Assembly (NCBI GenBank): GCA_049322695.1
Contig: JBMORW010000021.1
Location: 62,001 to 126,000, forward strand
Direction of reading: 5' to 3'
From: CALGKJ01 sp049322695
GTDB lineage: Bacteria > Bacillota > Clostridia > Lutisporales > Lutisporaceae
DNA: 64,000 nt
The notes beneath the pieces were generated by a model. It saw only the letters and a program-made list of their open reading frames with translations. It did not search any database and was not told where the DNA came from. Below, one piece after another: positions 8,530-17,544 of this stretch. How positions within the stretch are numbered: position 1 is the first letter of the stretch; each line of letters starts with the position of its first letter. A program made the translations under genes and the position numbers.

Positions 8530-9870
8530 CTAATCGAACAGACTAGCAGGCAGATGTATTCTTGTATTCTGAAGCTTCTCAAAGAACTTTGGCCTTATGC
8601 CTGATGATTTGAAGGTTCCCTGTATTCTGCCCTTGTCATCATAGCCTGTCTGATTGAAGAAGAATATATCCTGCAATGTTATAGTTTCTTTTTCTATGCC
8701 CTGCACTTCTGTAATATGTGTTATCTTTCTGCTTCCATCCTTCATTCTGGTCTGCTGTATAATTACATCTATGGCTGATGATATTTGCTCTCTTATAGCT
8801 CTGACAGGCAAGTCCATACCTGCCATCAGAACCATAGTTTCAAGCCTTGACAGCATATCTCTGGGTGAATTGGCATGACCTGTAGTCAGCGAACCGTCAT
8901 GGCCCGTATTCATTGCCTGAAGCATATCCAATGCTTCTCCACCTCTTACCTCACCTATTACTATCCTGTCCGGTCTCATTCTCAGAGAATTTTTCACCAA
9001 GTCCCTTATTGGTATGGCACCCTTTCCCTCTATGTTCGACGGTCTGCTTTCCAGACGCACCACATGCTCCTGCCTGAGCTGCAGCTCGGCAGCATCCTCT
9101 ATTGTTATTATTCTTTCGTCATTGGGAATAAAAGAGGATAGTACATTCAGAGTAGTTGTTTTACCGCTTCCTGTACCTCCCGATACAACGATATTCAGCC
9201 TTGCCTTTATACACGCTTCAATAAATAGAGCCATTTCAGGTGACAAGGTTCCATTCTCTATGAGTTTCCCCATATCTAAAGGCTTTTTAGCAAATTTTCT
9301 TATGGTAATAGTAGGTCCATCCAAAGCAAGGGGCGGTATTATGGCATTTACTCTTGAGCCGTCAGGAAGTCTGGCATCAACCATAGGAGAGCTTTCATCT
9401 ATTCTTCTTCCTAAGGGTGCGACAATTTTTTCAATTATACGCATTACATGGATGTTATCCTCAAAGCTTGCATCTGTAAGCTGAAGCTTTCCTGCCTTTT
9501 CTATATACACCATTTTAGGTCCGTTAACCATTACTTCTGATACATTCTCATCAAACAAGAATCTGCTTATGGGTCCAAAGCCTATGGATTCATCAATTAT
9601 ATAGTTAACAAGATTCTGCTTGTCTGTTCGTGACAGATATATTTCCTTTTCCTTAAGGGTCTCATCCACTATTTCTGCAATCTGCTGCTGTACCTTTTTC
9701 TCCTCGGCTATATCATTTAATAGGGATGCATCAACTCTTTCAATTATTCTTTTATGTATGACAGATTTGACTTCAGCATAAGGATCTTCCTTTTTTGCAT
9801 CCTTTGCATTAAGCTTACCTTCTGTATACAGCTCTCCTTTTTCCTGTTCTATTCTCTTTAAAAGGCTCAT
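8530..9870 (-). CDS. tadA: Tad pilus assembly ATPase TadA/CpaF
   Basis: A 446-residue secretion ATPase of the CpaF type that should power pilin extrusion from the cytoplasmic face. It shows an N-terminal CpaF-type domain (IDESIGFGPISRFLFDENVSEVMVNG), Walker A GGTGSGKTT at 231-239, an Asp box TIEDAAEL at 256-263, Walker B RIVIGEVRGGEA at 302-313 and a His box TTGHANS at 329-335. AAAGGAGGG precedes the ATG at 9870. It lies 19 bp after tadZ. Confidence 0.96.
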   Translation of the reverse strand: MSLLKRIEQEKGELYTEGKLNAKDAKKEDPYAEVKSVIHKRIIERVDASLLNDIAEEKKVQQQIAEIVDETLKEKEIYLSRTDKQNLVNYIIDESIGFGPISRFLFDENVSEVMVNGPKMVYIEKAGKLQLTDASFEDNIHVMRIIEKIVAPLGRRIDESSPMVDARLPDGSRVNAIIPPLALDGPTITIRKFAKKPLDMGKLIENGTLSPEMALFIEACIKARLNIVVSGGTGSGKTTTLNVLSSFIPNDERIITIEDAAELQLRQEHVVRLESRPSNIEGKGAIPIRDLVKNSLRMRPDRIVIGEVRGGEALDMLQAMNTGHDGSLTTGHANSPRDMLSRLETMVLMAGMDLPVRAIREQISSAIDVIIQQTRMKDGSRKITHITEVQGIEKETITLQDIFFFNQTGYDDKGRIQGTFKSSGIRPKFFEKLQNTRIHLPASLFD

Positions 9871-9889
9871 GCTATCCCTCCTTTATATA

Positions 9890-11077
9890 CTATCCTACTT
9901 TAAATATGCTTGTCTTGGGCTTTTCTCCTTCAACAAGCATGGCAGCCAGTCTTGCAAGCCTTTTGGCTACCACAGAAGATTTCCTGTGAGCTACAAGAGG
10001 ATGACCATTGTTAACTGATATTGTAACTGATGCAATGTCATCCGGAATAATGCTTAGAATATCTACATTTAAAGCTGCTTTGAAATCAGTGTTTTTTATT
10101 CCAAAGCTTTCGTTTGATTTGTTTACTACCAGCCTGACCTTTTCATTGGAATAGTTCAGAGTCTTCATGACTTCAAGGCCGTTTTTGGTATTCTTTATTG
10201 ACGGCAAGTCCAAGGTGGATATATACAATATAGTGTCTGAGGCGTCAAGGGCAGTTATTACTGTGTCATCAAAGCCCTGTGCCGTGTCTATTATAATAAA
10301 GTCATATCTTCCCCTTAAAATGTCTATTACTTTTTTTATGTGCTCAGAATTTACATACTCTGCATTTTCAGGCCGAATAGGAGCCGCCATTACCTTGACG
10401 CCCGAATAATGCGTAAGCATATACTCATCTATGAGATCTCCTTCATGCTCAAGATTATTTATATCCTTAATAAGCTCTGTAATAGTATTTTTTACATACA
10501 AGTTTAAGCCTATGGCTACATCCCCAAACTGCAGATCGAAATCCAAAAGCGCAACCCTCTTTTTCATATTGGCAATGGATACTGCCAGATTTGTTGCTAC
10601 AGTTGTTTTTCCAACACCACCTTTTGTGGAAAAAACACTGATGACTTTTGTTTGAACCTTTTCCTGCGGAGTAGGTGCAGTGTATCTTTTCTTTCTTGCC
10701 TGGTCAATATCAAAGATTCTTCTGATTGTTTCTACAACCTCATTGACTCCGAAGGGTTTTACAATATAATCTCTGGCACCTGCAGACATAGCCTTTTTTA
10801 TATATTCCTTTTCACCTTGAATGGACATCATTATAATAGAGCCTTCCAAGCCCTCATCCGTTATTGCTTTTGTTGCCTTAATTCCATCCATTTCAGGCAT
10901 ATTGATGTCCATAAGTATAATATCCGGTCTCAGCTCTCTCGCCATTTCCATTGCCAACAGTCCGTTAGAGGCCTCACCGACAATATCTACACCTTCCTCC
11001 CAATTGAAAATGGCACGAATGTTTTCCCTTGTTTGCTCCGAATCGTCTACTACCAATAACCTGATTTTTCTTTCCAT
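9890..11077 (-). CDS. tadZ: TadZ/CpaE-like pilus localisation protein, receiver plus MinD-type ATPase
   Basis: A 395-residue fusion of a response-regulator receiver domain (residues 1-125; acidic pair D11-D12, phospho-acceptor D57 in LMDINMP, lysine in YIVKPFG) with a ParA/MinD-type ATPase carrying the deviant Walker A TKGGVGKTT at about 151-159. TadZ/CpaE proteins place the Tad machine at a cell site. Unlike many TadZ proteins, the receiver keeps its phospho-acceptor, so control by a sensor kinase is possible. The upstream 155 bp, between it and cpaB, hold degenerate heptamer repeats. Confidence 0.93.
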   Translation of the reverse strand: MERKIRLLVVDDSEQTRENIRAIFNWEEGVDIVGEASNGLLAMEMARELRPDIILMDINMPEMDGIKATKAITDEGLEGSIIMMSIQGEKEYIKKAMSAGARDYIVKPFGVNEVVETIRRIFDIDQARKKRYTAPTPQEKVQTKVISVFSTKGGVGKTTVATNLAVSIANMKKRVALLDFDLQFGDVAIGLNLYVKNTITELIKDINNLEHEGDLIDEYMLTHYSGVKVMAAPIRPENAEYVNSEHIKKVIDILRGRYDFIIIDTAQGFDDTVITALDASDTILYISTLDLPSIKNTKNGLEVMKTLNYSNEKVRLVVNKSNESFGIKNTDFKAALNVDILSIIPDDIASVTISVNNGHPLVAHRKSSVVAKRLARLAAMLVEGEKPKTSIFKVG

Positions 11078-11100
11078 TCTATCACCACCATAAATTTTTT

Positions 11101-11227
11101 TGGTCGCTAGTTACTGGTCGCTGGTCACTGGTTAGTTTATTGCTACAAGCTACTGACTACTAGCTTATAAATCTGCATTGCTTCAAACAAATGCTGCTCC
11201 TAGTGACTAGTGCCTAGCAGCTAGTGA
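11101..11227. repeat. Degenerate heptanucleotide repeat cluster within the tad operon
   Basis: Three small arrays in heptad register: 11101-11135 (TGGTCGC, TAGTTAC, TGGTCGC, TGGTCAC, TGGTTAG), 11143-11163 (CTACAAG, CTACTGA, CTACTAG) and 11200-11227 (CTAGTGA, CTAGTGC, CTAGCAG, CTAGTGA). The first two are in the orientation opposite to the third. They fill the cpaB-tadZ gap and belong to the same family as the arrays at 47405, 57962 and 58101. Confidence 0.75.
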
Positions 11228-11232
11228 CTGCT

Positions 11233-11982
11233 TTACTTCCACTGCTCCAACTTACCTTTTGGCACTATTATATCATCTCTAATAATTCCGTTTGTTTCTG
11301 CACTGCTGTCATCAAGTGCAGGTCTCAGTGCAAGCCTCAACGTTCCGCTTTCATCAGCCAAAACCAGTTTTTCTGCCTCTTCCAGGGATACAGCCAAAGT
11401 TACGCTGGTAGGAAGCTCCTTCTGCTGTTTTTTCACCTCCTCCATATTCTGCCCTACCCCCAGTACCATTACATTTTGCAGAATAACCTTAGTTAGCTTT
11501 TCATAAAAAACCTTCCTGGTCCCATAATCCTTCTCCTTTTCCTCAAAGGTTGCAATTACATCAACTTTATCTCCGGGTATGATAAAATCAGCTACCTGTG
11601 ATACTTCATTGACGCCAATAGTCACAGCCCTTTTGCCCTGAGGCACTACATAGGCCATATTTGTCTTTTTCTCAGGAAAAAGTCTTTCCTCAAGGATTGC
11701 TTCGCCTTTAATGATTCTTTCCCTTGTCATCTTGCCGACAATCAGATTAATATCAGAGATACCCATTGGCAAGGTTATATCCACCGGTACCTTTGACTCC
11801 ATCAACATATCCTGCCTAATTACTACTTTTGCAGGTATATCCTCCTTGGCTACAAATATTGTTTTCATCTTTGCTTTAGGATCTTCATTGTTGACGCCTG
11901 ACAAATACACGTATATCAGCAAACTCGTCAGTAAAGCCATTACAACCGCTATAATCGCAATTTTCTTATTCACACCATCCAT
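11233..11982 (-). CDS. cpaB: Flp pilus assembly protein CpaB/RcpC (SAF domain)
   Basis: A 249-residue membrane-anchored protein with one N-terminal helix (residues about 8-28), an SAF domain (KTIFVAKEDIPAKVVIRQDMLMESKVP, then GKMTRERIIKGEAILEERLF) and the RcpC/CpaB domain (GKRAVTIGVNEVSQVADFIIPGDKVDVIATF). In Tad systems CpaB sits outside the membrane and contacts the pilus channel; in monoderms it probably acts in or near the wall. It lies between tadG and tadZ, separated from each by repeat-filled gaps of 90 and 155 bp. Confidence 0.9.
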   Translation of the reverse strand: MDGVNKKIAIIAVVMALLTSLLIYVYLSGVNNEDPKAKMKTIFVAKEDIPAKVVIRQDMLMESKVPVDITLPMGISDINLIVGKMTRERIIKGEAILEERLFPEKKTNMAYVVPQGKRAVTIGVNEVSQVADFIIPGDKVDVIATFEEKEKDYGTRKVFYEKLTKVILQNVMVLGVGQNMEEVKKQQKELPTSVTLAVSLEEAEKLVLADESGTLRLALRPALDDSSAETNGIIRDDIIVPKGKLEQWK

Positions 11983-12008
11983 AGGTTATTCCACCCTTCC
12001 GCGTCCGT

Positions 12009-12075
12009 TATTCCTACGCATCTGCTATTCCTACGCATCGCTATTCCTACGCATTGCTATTCCTACGCATCGCTA
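12009..12075. repeat. 16-bp tandem repeat between tadG and cpaB
   Basis: Four consecutive copies of about 16 bp with core ATTCCTACGCATCGCT; the first copy has one extra base and single changes (CATCTGC, CATTGC) separate copies. The array reaches into the tadG stop codon. No open frame or hairpin explains it. Confidence 0.85.
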
Positions 12076-13017
12076 TTCCACTAGCTTGATTCCATAAAAC
12101 CCGTAATCCGGGCTGTATTCATCTATTTCTCCTTCACCTAGTGTTTTAATAAACTTTCCTGTTATTTCTGTCTTACCTCCTCTGAACACCACATCATCAA
12201 TAAAGAATGTAGCGAAGCCAACTATAGTTACCGTATCTCTGCCGCTTACATCAAAATCATCCACTACAGGTATTGTAAACAGTCTTGGACTGTCAAGTGG
12301 CAGTCTTGTTAAATCGGTATAAGTATTATAATCAGATTCAATAATCTGTCTTATTGCGTCATATGTAGGTCCTTCCATATTGCCTGGCTCAGTGTCAAGT
12401 GTATATCCGATTTTCACTAAATCTCCTGTTTCCAAATCTCCATGATAGCCATGTATAAGGTTATATTTGTAATTTGATGCTCCGGTTCCGCCCAGTGCTA
12501 GTGCCCCGTAGTTACCGTTCGATCCGTCTCCAGCTCCGCATTTCAGTACGTAAGTAGCTCCAAATACAAATTGCTGTTGTTCCACTCCCAAAGGCTTTAT
12601 TCCGTCAACTGCGACCAGAGGTGCTATTACAGCAGTTGCTCTGGCATCAACAACCGCATCAGTCTTGTTAAATATTTTTGCAAAATAAAAATTAACCTTT
12701 TTGCTGGCTTCTACAGTTATCTTTCTGTTACTGTTCATAAGCTGTATATTTAGAGTAGATATATCCAGCTTATTCAGCTGCGCACTTTCATAAACCTCAC
12801 TGATAACTGCACTCTCACCCTGACTATATGCAGAAATGCCTGCCAATGCTGCTGCATCAACAGCATTCTGGAGCTTTGTCTTTTCAATATAAATCATGCC
12901 TGCATCAGTTACCAAAGCCGATGCTCCGATTATAAGCGTCATGGCTACCATTAAAACTATCGTACTATTACCGCTTCTGTCTTTTATCAGATTTTTAATT
13001 GTTATCATGCTACTCAA
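12073..13017 (-). CDS. TadG-like pilus-associated protein
   Basis: A 314-residue protein with an N-terminal basic stretch and one membrane helix (NSTIVLMVAMTLIIGASALVTDAG, about 16-40) followed by the DAAALAGISAYSQG segment typical of putative Flp pilus-assembly TadE/G-like proteins, then a large exported domain. TadG-type proteins are minor pilins or anchors of the Flp fibre. It overlaps the end of tadE by 8 bp. The C-terminal part (after residue about 110) has no domain I recognise and may be an adhesive or wall-facing region. Confidence 0.85.
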   Translation of the reverse strand: MSSMITIKNLIKDRSGNSTIVLMVAMTLIIGASALVTDAGMIYIEKTKLQNAVDAAALAGISAYSQGESAVISEVYESAQLNKLDISTLNIQLMNSNRKITVEASKKVNFYFAKIFNKTDAVVDARATAVIAPLVAVDGIKPLGVEQQQFVFGATYVLKCGAGDGSNGNYGALALGGTGASNYKYNLIHGYHGDLETGDLVKIGYTLDTEPGNMEGPTYDAIRQIIESDYNTYTDLTRLPLDSPRLFTIPVVDDFDVSGRDTVTIVGFATFFIDDVVFRGGKTEITGKFIKTLGEGEIDEYSPDYGFYGIKLVE

Positions 13018-13393
13018 CCCTCATTATAGTATTTGCTTCCATATTAAAAGGATTGGGAATAAGGCTCTGCACAATAGGCGCATAAATTGTAAGCCTGTAT
13101 TTAATAAGAACATTCACATTATCCCCAGTTCTCCTGCTTGATTCTTCAGGTTCTATGATTATCTGGACATTCTCAAGATTCAATAAAGCTGACTTATCAT
13201 AAATGCTTTGAACAATTTCATCATCTGTTCTGCCCACTGCTGCCATTCTCGCACTTTCTCTTGAAACATAGTTTATCAGCAGATATGAGCCGAATATCCT
13301 TGATATCTCAAACATACCCATAAGAAGAAGCAGTATAATTGGCAGAATAATAGCAGTTTCCACTACTGATTGTCCTTTTTTGTTCAGCTTCAT
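13010..13393 (-). CDS. tadE: TadE-like pseudopilin
   Basis: A 127-residue TadE-type pseudopilin. The N-terminus MKLNKKG/QSVVETAI carries a prepilin-peptidase site with glutamate at position +5 of the mature form, followed by one hydrophobic helix to about residue 30 and the TadE motif SRESARMAAVG. It should be processed like Flp pilins and act as a minor component of the fibre or its initiation complex. The peptidase itself (TadV/CpaA) is not in the window. Confidence 0.9.
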   Translation of the reverse strand: MKLNKKGQSVVETAIILPIILLLLMGMFEISRIFGSYLLINYVSRESARMAAVGRTDDEIVQSIYDKSALLNLENVQIIIEPEESSRRTGDNVNVLIKYRLTIYAPIVQSLIPNPFNMEANTIMRVE

Positions 13394-13434
13394 TTCAATT
13401 ACCTTCCTTCACAGGAATTTGATATTAAGAAATT

Positions 13435-13463
13435 GACCCTACCTGAACTACACAAGTAGGGTC
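13435..13463 (-). other. Intercistronic hairpin between flp pilin and tadE
   Basis: GACCCTAC / GTAGGGTC, 8 perfect pairs, 13-base loop. On the minus strand it lies 42 bp past the pilin stop and is followed by a weak T-rich stretch only. It fits a partial terminator or an mRNA-stabilising hairpin that raises pilin over assembly-protein expression. Confidence 0.6.
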
Positions 13464-13505
13464 GTAACTGTACCAATTATATATCTCCATTCTGTTTGAA
13501 CAGTA

Positions 13506-13706
13506 TTATGGAGTTCCTCCTCCGCCACCTGTCAATGCAGTAACAATTTCTGTGAACTTTGCACTGATTGCTGTTCCAAGTGGTGTTAAAGCTACTATAA
13601 CAACAACAGCTATAAAAGCAATTATCAGTACGTACTCTACCATGCCCTGACCCTTCTTGTTGTTAAGCATTCCTTTAATATTGAGCCACATATTCAGTAA
13701 TGTCAT
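13506..13706 (-). CDS. flp: Flp family type IVb pilin
   Basis: A 66-residue Flp pilin: short basic leader, cleavage site KKG/QGMVEY with E5-Y6 of the mature form, one hydrophobic helix (VLIIAFIAVVVIVAL) and a short glycine-rich tail ending GGGGGTP. This is one of two pilins in the operon; they share the helix but differ in leader and tail. The ATG at 13706 has AGGAGG upstream. Confidence 0.93.
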   Translation of the reverse strand: MTLLNMWLNIKGMLNNKKGQGMVEYVLIIAFIAVVVIVALTPLGTAISAKFTEIVTALTGGGGGTP

Positions 13707-13921
13707 TTTAAACTCCTCCTTAATTTATACTTTATTGTTGTTAGATGCTTGCTTAAGCTCATATGAAGTAAAAGAATATTTGCTTTCTGTAACTGTATTA
13801 TATCTCCATTAGTTTACATAATCCATAAGCCAAAGGATTCAACTTGATTGGGCATCCAGTCATGTTCATGGGTATTTATACCTAGAGCTGCATATTTATA
13901 AGTTTTCTGGAATTATGTCTA

Positions 13922-14125
13922 CTATGTTCCCGTAAGAATACCTACTATTTCGGTAAACTTGGCACCGACTGCACTACCTACAGGTGTCAAACCAATAATT
14001 ACAACTAATGCAATGAATGTTATTATAAGAACATATTCTACGAGTCCCTGTCCTTTTCTATTCTTCAACATCAGATATGCGGTACTTAGCGCTTTTGCTG
14101 CTGTCCTTGCAGCCATACCATTCAC
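13922..14125 (-). CDS. flp: Flp family type IVb pilin, second copy
   Basis: A 67-residue Flp pilin and the first gene of the tad operon. The leader (about 24 residues) is followed by RKG/QGLVEYVLIITFIALVVIIGL, with E5-Y6 after the predicted cleavage. It lacks the glycine-rich tail of the neighbouring pilin and ends VGILTGT. GGGAGGTGA precedes the start. The 215-bp gap to the second pilin contains a short inverted repeat (AATCC/GGATT) but no clear promoter, so co-transcription is likely. Confidence 0.93.
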   Translation of the reverse strand: MNGMAARTAAKALSTAYLMLKNRKGQGLVEYVLIITFIALVVIIGLTPVGSAVGAKFTEIVGILTGT

Positions 14126-14386
14126 CTCCCTTACAACAATTGCTTACGTTTTGTCTTAGATGATAAATCTTTATGTTATCATTGTACTTATAATTATGCA
14201 ACATTACTATCCATCCAGTGTATCATTTTGCTTATGAATTAATAACTATCCCTATAGTAGCGAATACCTATCAAAACATATGCCGGAATAATAGGACTGC
14301 ATTCACAGCATACTCTTTAAGCACTAGAAAAAGACAGATGAAAAAACATATACATTCCATGAGGCTTCTCTTAAAAAACAATAAAA
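14126..14386. other. Intergenic region upstream of the tad operon
   Basis: About 260 bp of AT-rich sequence between the pheT terminator and the first pilin. It must hold the tad promoter, but I find no good -35/-10 pair, no riboswitch signature (specifically no c-di-GMP aptamer core) and no credible gene. Confidence 0.5.
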
Positions 14387-14414
14387 TATCGCAGGAATAT
14401 TACTTCCTGCGATA
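14387..14414 (-). terminator. pheT terminator
   Basis: TATCGCAGGAA / TTCCTGCGATA, 11 perfect pairs around a 6-base loop. On the minus strand it is followed by TTTTATTGTTTTTT. Confidence 0.9.
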
Positions 14415-14435
14415 AGCAAACTCATTAAAACCGCC

Positions 14436-16481
14436 TTATCTCAAGCTCATGTTGAAGCATTCCAGGTGTGAAACGAATTCATCCTTCAGTATATTTATCT
14501 CTTGAAGTGTCAGTGTTTTCTCTTTATTACCCAGCTTCAATCTTATGGTTGTACTCTTCATAGCTTCAGATATCTTATCTCCTTCATAGGTACCAATGTA
14601 TTCAAAGCCTTTTATTATACTGTTTTCGTATGACTCAACACATGCTTCTATTGCTTCATAACTGATCTCCTTGCCGGTCAATATGCTGAAATCCAGGTAT
14701 GTCTCTGGATACTTTGATACTATGTCATATATCAGGGGAAACTCTTTCAGATTAGCCAGCCTCTCCAGATTCAGCTCAGCTGCAATGAGATACTTGTTTT
14801 TTCCATATATATTAACCAATTTATTATTAATGAAATATATGCTGCCAATTAAGGTATTGTCAATATAAATATCCATCTGATGCTCAGTATCCATCCATGC
14901 CTCAATATTATTGCTCTTTTTATATACAGGCAGGGACCTTCTGTTCTTGACAGCAATCTCATTGCAAATACCCTTAAGCTCAAGGAATTTCCCTAATACA
15001 TCACTTTCCATGCCAGCACCAAATATCAGCATTGCCAGCATTTTAGGCTGATAACAGTTTTCGTCCTGCTTTTTGAATATTCTGCCAATCTCATAAACTC
15101 TTATGACTTCAAAATTCTTTCTGTTTTGATATGCTACATTTAACAGATTGGGAACAATAGATGTACGAAGCTGCTCATGCTGCTTTACGCTGCTGTTGGA
15201 TATCTTTATAGTATCTGCTTCCTTAATCCCCAGCTTTTGCAGCCAATCGTTGTCATACCAGCAGTAAGTATGCACCTCGTTGAAGCCTTGCGCAGCAGAC
15301 AATACTTTCCTTATGCTTTCATTCAAAGCCGTTACTGTATCATCCGGAAAAACCGATATTTCTGTTGTGAATGGCTTAGGTTCTATGTTTTCATATCCAT
15401 AAAGCCTAAGTACTTCCTCAACAATATCAGCCTTACAGGTAATATCCTTTGTAGCTCTATAGGTTGGAGCACTTACGACGTATCTGCCTTCAGCATACTC
15501 CGTATCAAATCCCAGTCTCTGCAATATATCTGTTACAAGTTCACTTTCTATGGCTTTACCCAGATAAGTCTCAACATAACGGTGCTCAATTTCAATTGCC
15601 CCTGCTTTTGTCTCATTCTGAATAATGTCCTGAATAGGAAAGCTTAACATAATATCAGGTTGATACTGCTGAAGGAGCTTAAGGTATCTTCCTATGGAAA
15701 TTATAGTAAGCGAGGTATCAAGAGATTTTTCAAATCTTGCACTGGCATCTGTTCTAAGTCCTAAGGAAGATGAGGTTCTTCTTATGCAAATGCTGTCAAA
15801 TACAGCTGCTTCAAGTATTATGGACTCTGTTTCATCTTTTACCGAAGTCTCCTCCCCGCCTATTATACCTGCTGCTGCTGCAGGTCCTCCAGAACTGCCT
15901 ATGACAAGTGTGCCTTCATGCAATATCCTGTCTGCCCCGTCAAGCCCTTTGAAGGCTGCAGGCTCTGAGAGCTCATATACTCTTATCTCATTAATATGTC
16001 CGGCATCAAAGGTATGCAGAGGAAGTCCGATATCCAGCATCACATAATTTGCTAAATCAACTATAAGATTGGTGCTTTTCATTCCGCATCTTTGCAGCCT
16101 GTCAGTTAATGTACCTATTGATTTCATTGGCTTTATTCCTTCTATTGCTGCTAAAGTGTATCTATAACATTTCCCATTGTCCTGCAGCTTGATATCCAGT
16201 ACCGATCGGTCCAGCACCTTGATACTTTCCATATCTATAAGCTCAGGTAATCTCAGCTGTCTTCCGGTTATAGCCGATATTTCTCTGGCAAAGCCATAAT
16301 GACACCACAGATCAGGTCTATTGGTCAAAGACTTATTATCAATATCCAATATATAATCGCTCTCTATCTTACATATATCCTCTATTTCGGCAGTTACTAC
16401 CGTAAGCTTCTCTGCAAGCCATTCCGGATCCAGATCGAGAACATCAACATAATCATTTATCCATTCTAGTGATATTTTCAT
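14436..16481 (-). CDS. pheT: Phenylalanyl-tRNA synthetase beta subunit, short form
   Basis: A 681-residue beta subunit, over 100 residues shorter than the usual 790-800. The N-terminal B1 segment (MKISLEWINDYVDV) runs at residue about 38 straight into DYILDIDNKSLTNRPDLWCHYGFAREI, so the B2/EMAPII-type tRNA-binding domain that normally sits between them is missing. The B3/B4 editing domain (GLPLHTFDAGHI, RTDASARFEKSLD), B5, the catalytic-like core and the C-terminal ferredoxin-fold anticodon domain (EFPLIYDIVSKYPETYLDFSI) are all present with no frameshift. It starts 1 bp after pheS stops. Confidence 0.92.
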   Translation of the reverse strand: MKISLEWINDYVDVLDLDPEWLAEKLTVVTAEIEDICKIESDYILDIDNKSLTNRPDLWCHYGFAREISAITGRQLRLPELIDMESIKVLDRSVLDIKLQDNGKCYRYTLAAIEGIKPMKSIGTLTDRLQRCGMKSTNLIVDLANYVMLDIGLPLHTFDAGHINEIRVYELSEPAAFKGLDGADRILHEGTLVIGSSGGPAAAAGIIGGEETSVKDETESIILEAAVFDSICIRRTSSSLGLRTDASARFEKSLDTSLTIISIGRYLKLLQQYQPDIMLSFPIQDIIQNETKAGAIEIEHRYVETYLGKAIESELVTDILQRLGFDTEYAEGRYVVSAPTYRATKDITCKADIVEEVLRLYGYENIEPKPFTTEISVFPDDTVTALNESIRKVLSAAQGFNEVHTYCWYDNDWLQKLGIKEADTIKISNSSVKQHEQLRTSIVPNLLNVAYQNRKNFEVIRVYEIGRIFKKQDENCYQPKMLAMLIFGAGMESDVLGKFLELKGICNEIAVKNRRSLPVYKKSNNIEAWMDTEHQMDIYIDNTLIGSIYFINNKLVNIYGKNKYLIAAELNLERLANLKEFPLIYDIVSKYPETYLDFSILTGKEISYEAIEACVESYENSIIKGFEYIGTYEGDKISEAMKSTTIRLKLGNKEKTLTLQEINILKDEFVSHLECFNMSLR

Positions 16482-16482
16482 A

Positions 16483-17508
16483 CTAACCCTCCTGTACGAA
16501 CTGCTTTAAAGACTTTAAATTACCCGAATTGAATACCCTGATATCTGGTATGCCGTATTTCATCATTGCCAGCCGCGTTAATCCCAGCCCGAATGCAAAG
16601 CCTGTATACTCCTCACTGTCTATTCCCCCATGCTTGAGTACGTTGGGATGTATCATCCCACAGGGCATCAGTTCAACCCAGCCTGAATGTTTGCAGGTGC
16701 TGCAGCCTTTTCCGCTGCATATTAAACATTTTATATCCATTTCAAAGCCAGGCTCAACAAAGGGGAAATAACCGGGTCGCAGTCTGATTTCAATATCCTT
16801 TTTAAATACATTTGACAGTAAAATACGCATAGTATATAAAAGGTTGGCTACTGAAATGCCTCTGTCCACAACCATTCCTTCTAGTTGAAAGAATGTGTTC
16901 TCATGGGAAGCATCAATTTCCTCGTTTCTGAAGCACCTTCCAGGTATTATAACCCTTATGGGAGGTTTGATTTTCTCCATCAATCTGACTTGACCGGCGG
17001 AGGTCTGTGTTCTCAGCACCATTCCATTATCAAGCCAGTAGGTATCCTGCATATCCCTTGCCGGATGGTGCTTTGGCACGTTCAATGTCTTGAAATTATA
17101 GTATTCTGTTTCAACCTCCGGTGTATCTGCTATCATGAAGCCCATTTTTTTAAATAACTCTTCAATTTCCTTCTGTACTATAGTAATAGGATGCCGAGAA
17201 CCCGACTCAAAGACTTTACCCGGCAATGTGATATCATAGCTTGCCCTTTCCTTAGCGGATTGCAGCTTCTCATTTCTTTCCTGTATTATGTGTTCAATGT
17301 CCTCCTTCAGCTTATTTGCAGCCAAGCCCATTGCTTTTCTGTCTTCATGCTCCAGTGTGCCTATTTGTTTCAATACCCCTGTAACCCGTCCATTCTTCCC
17401 AAGAAATTTTATGCGCATCTCATCCAGTTCCTTTGAGTTTTCTGCTTTAACGACATTTAATTTAGCTTCCTCTTTCATTGCTTCAATTTGATTAAGTAGT
17501 TCCCTCAT
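16483..17508 (-). CDS. pheS: Phenylalanyl-tRNA synthetase alpha subunit
   Basis: A 341-residue catalytic subunit that charges tRNA-Phe. It has the N-terminal coiled coil (residues 1-90), class II motif 2 (PPIRVIIPGRCFRNEEID), substrate-binding FFQLEGMVVD, a zinc-ribbon-like CLICSGKGCSTCKHSG found in several bacterial PheS proteins, and motif 3 GFAFGLGLTRLAMMKYGI. The ATG at 17508 is chosen because AAAGGAG lies 9 bases upstream; the frame is open to 17559 but those codons overlap the T-box leader. Expression is controlled by that leader. Confidence 0.95.
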   Translation of the reverse strand: MRELLNQIEAMKEEAKLNVVKAENSKELDEMRIKFLGKNGRVTGVLKQIGTLEHEDRKAMGLAANKLKEDIEHIIQERNEKLQSAKERASYDITLPGKVFESGSRHPITIVQKEIEELFKKMGFMIADTPEVETEYYNFKTLNVPKHHPARDMQDTYWLDNGMVLRTQTSAGQVRLMEKIKPPIRVIIPGRCFRNEEIDASHENTFFQLEGMVVDRGISVANLLYTMRILLSNVFKKDIEIRLRPGYFPFVEPGFEMDIKCLICSGKGCSTCKHSGWVELMPCGMIHPNVLKHGGIDSEEYTGFAFGLGLTRLAMMKYGIPDIRVFNSGNLKSLKQFVQEG

Positions 17509-17544
17509 AGCAAATTTCTCCTTTCCATAATACAAAACAAAAGA

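Noticed and set aside
13707..13921. Possible c-di-GMP or other riboswitch between the two flp genes
   Set aside because: The aptamer core sequences are absent; only a short AATCC/GGATT inverted repeat is seen.
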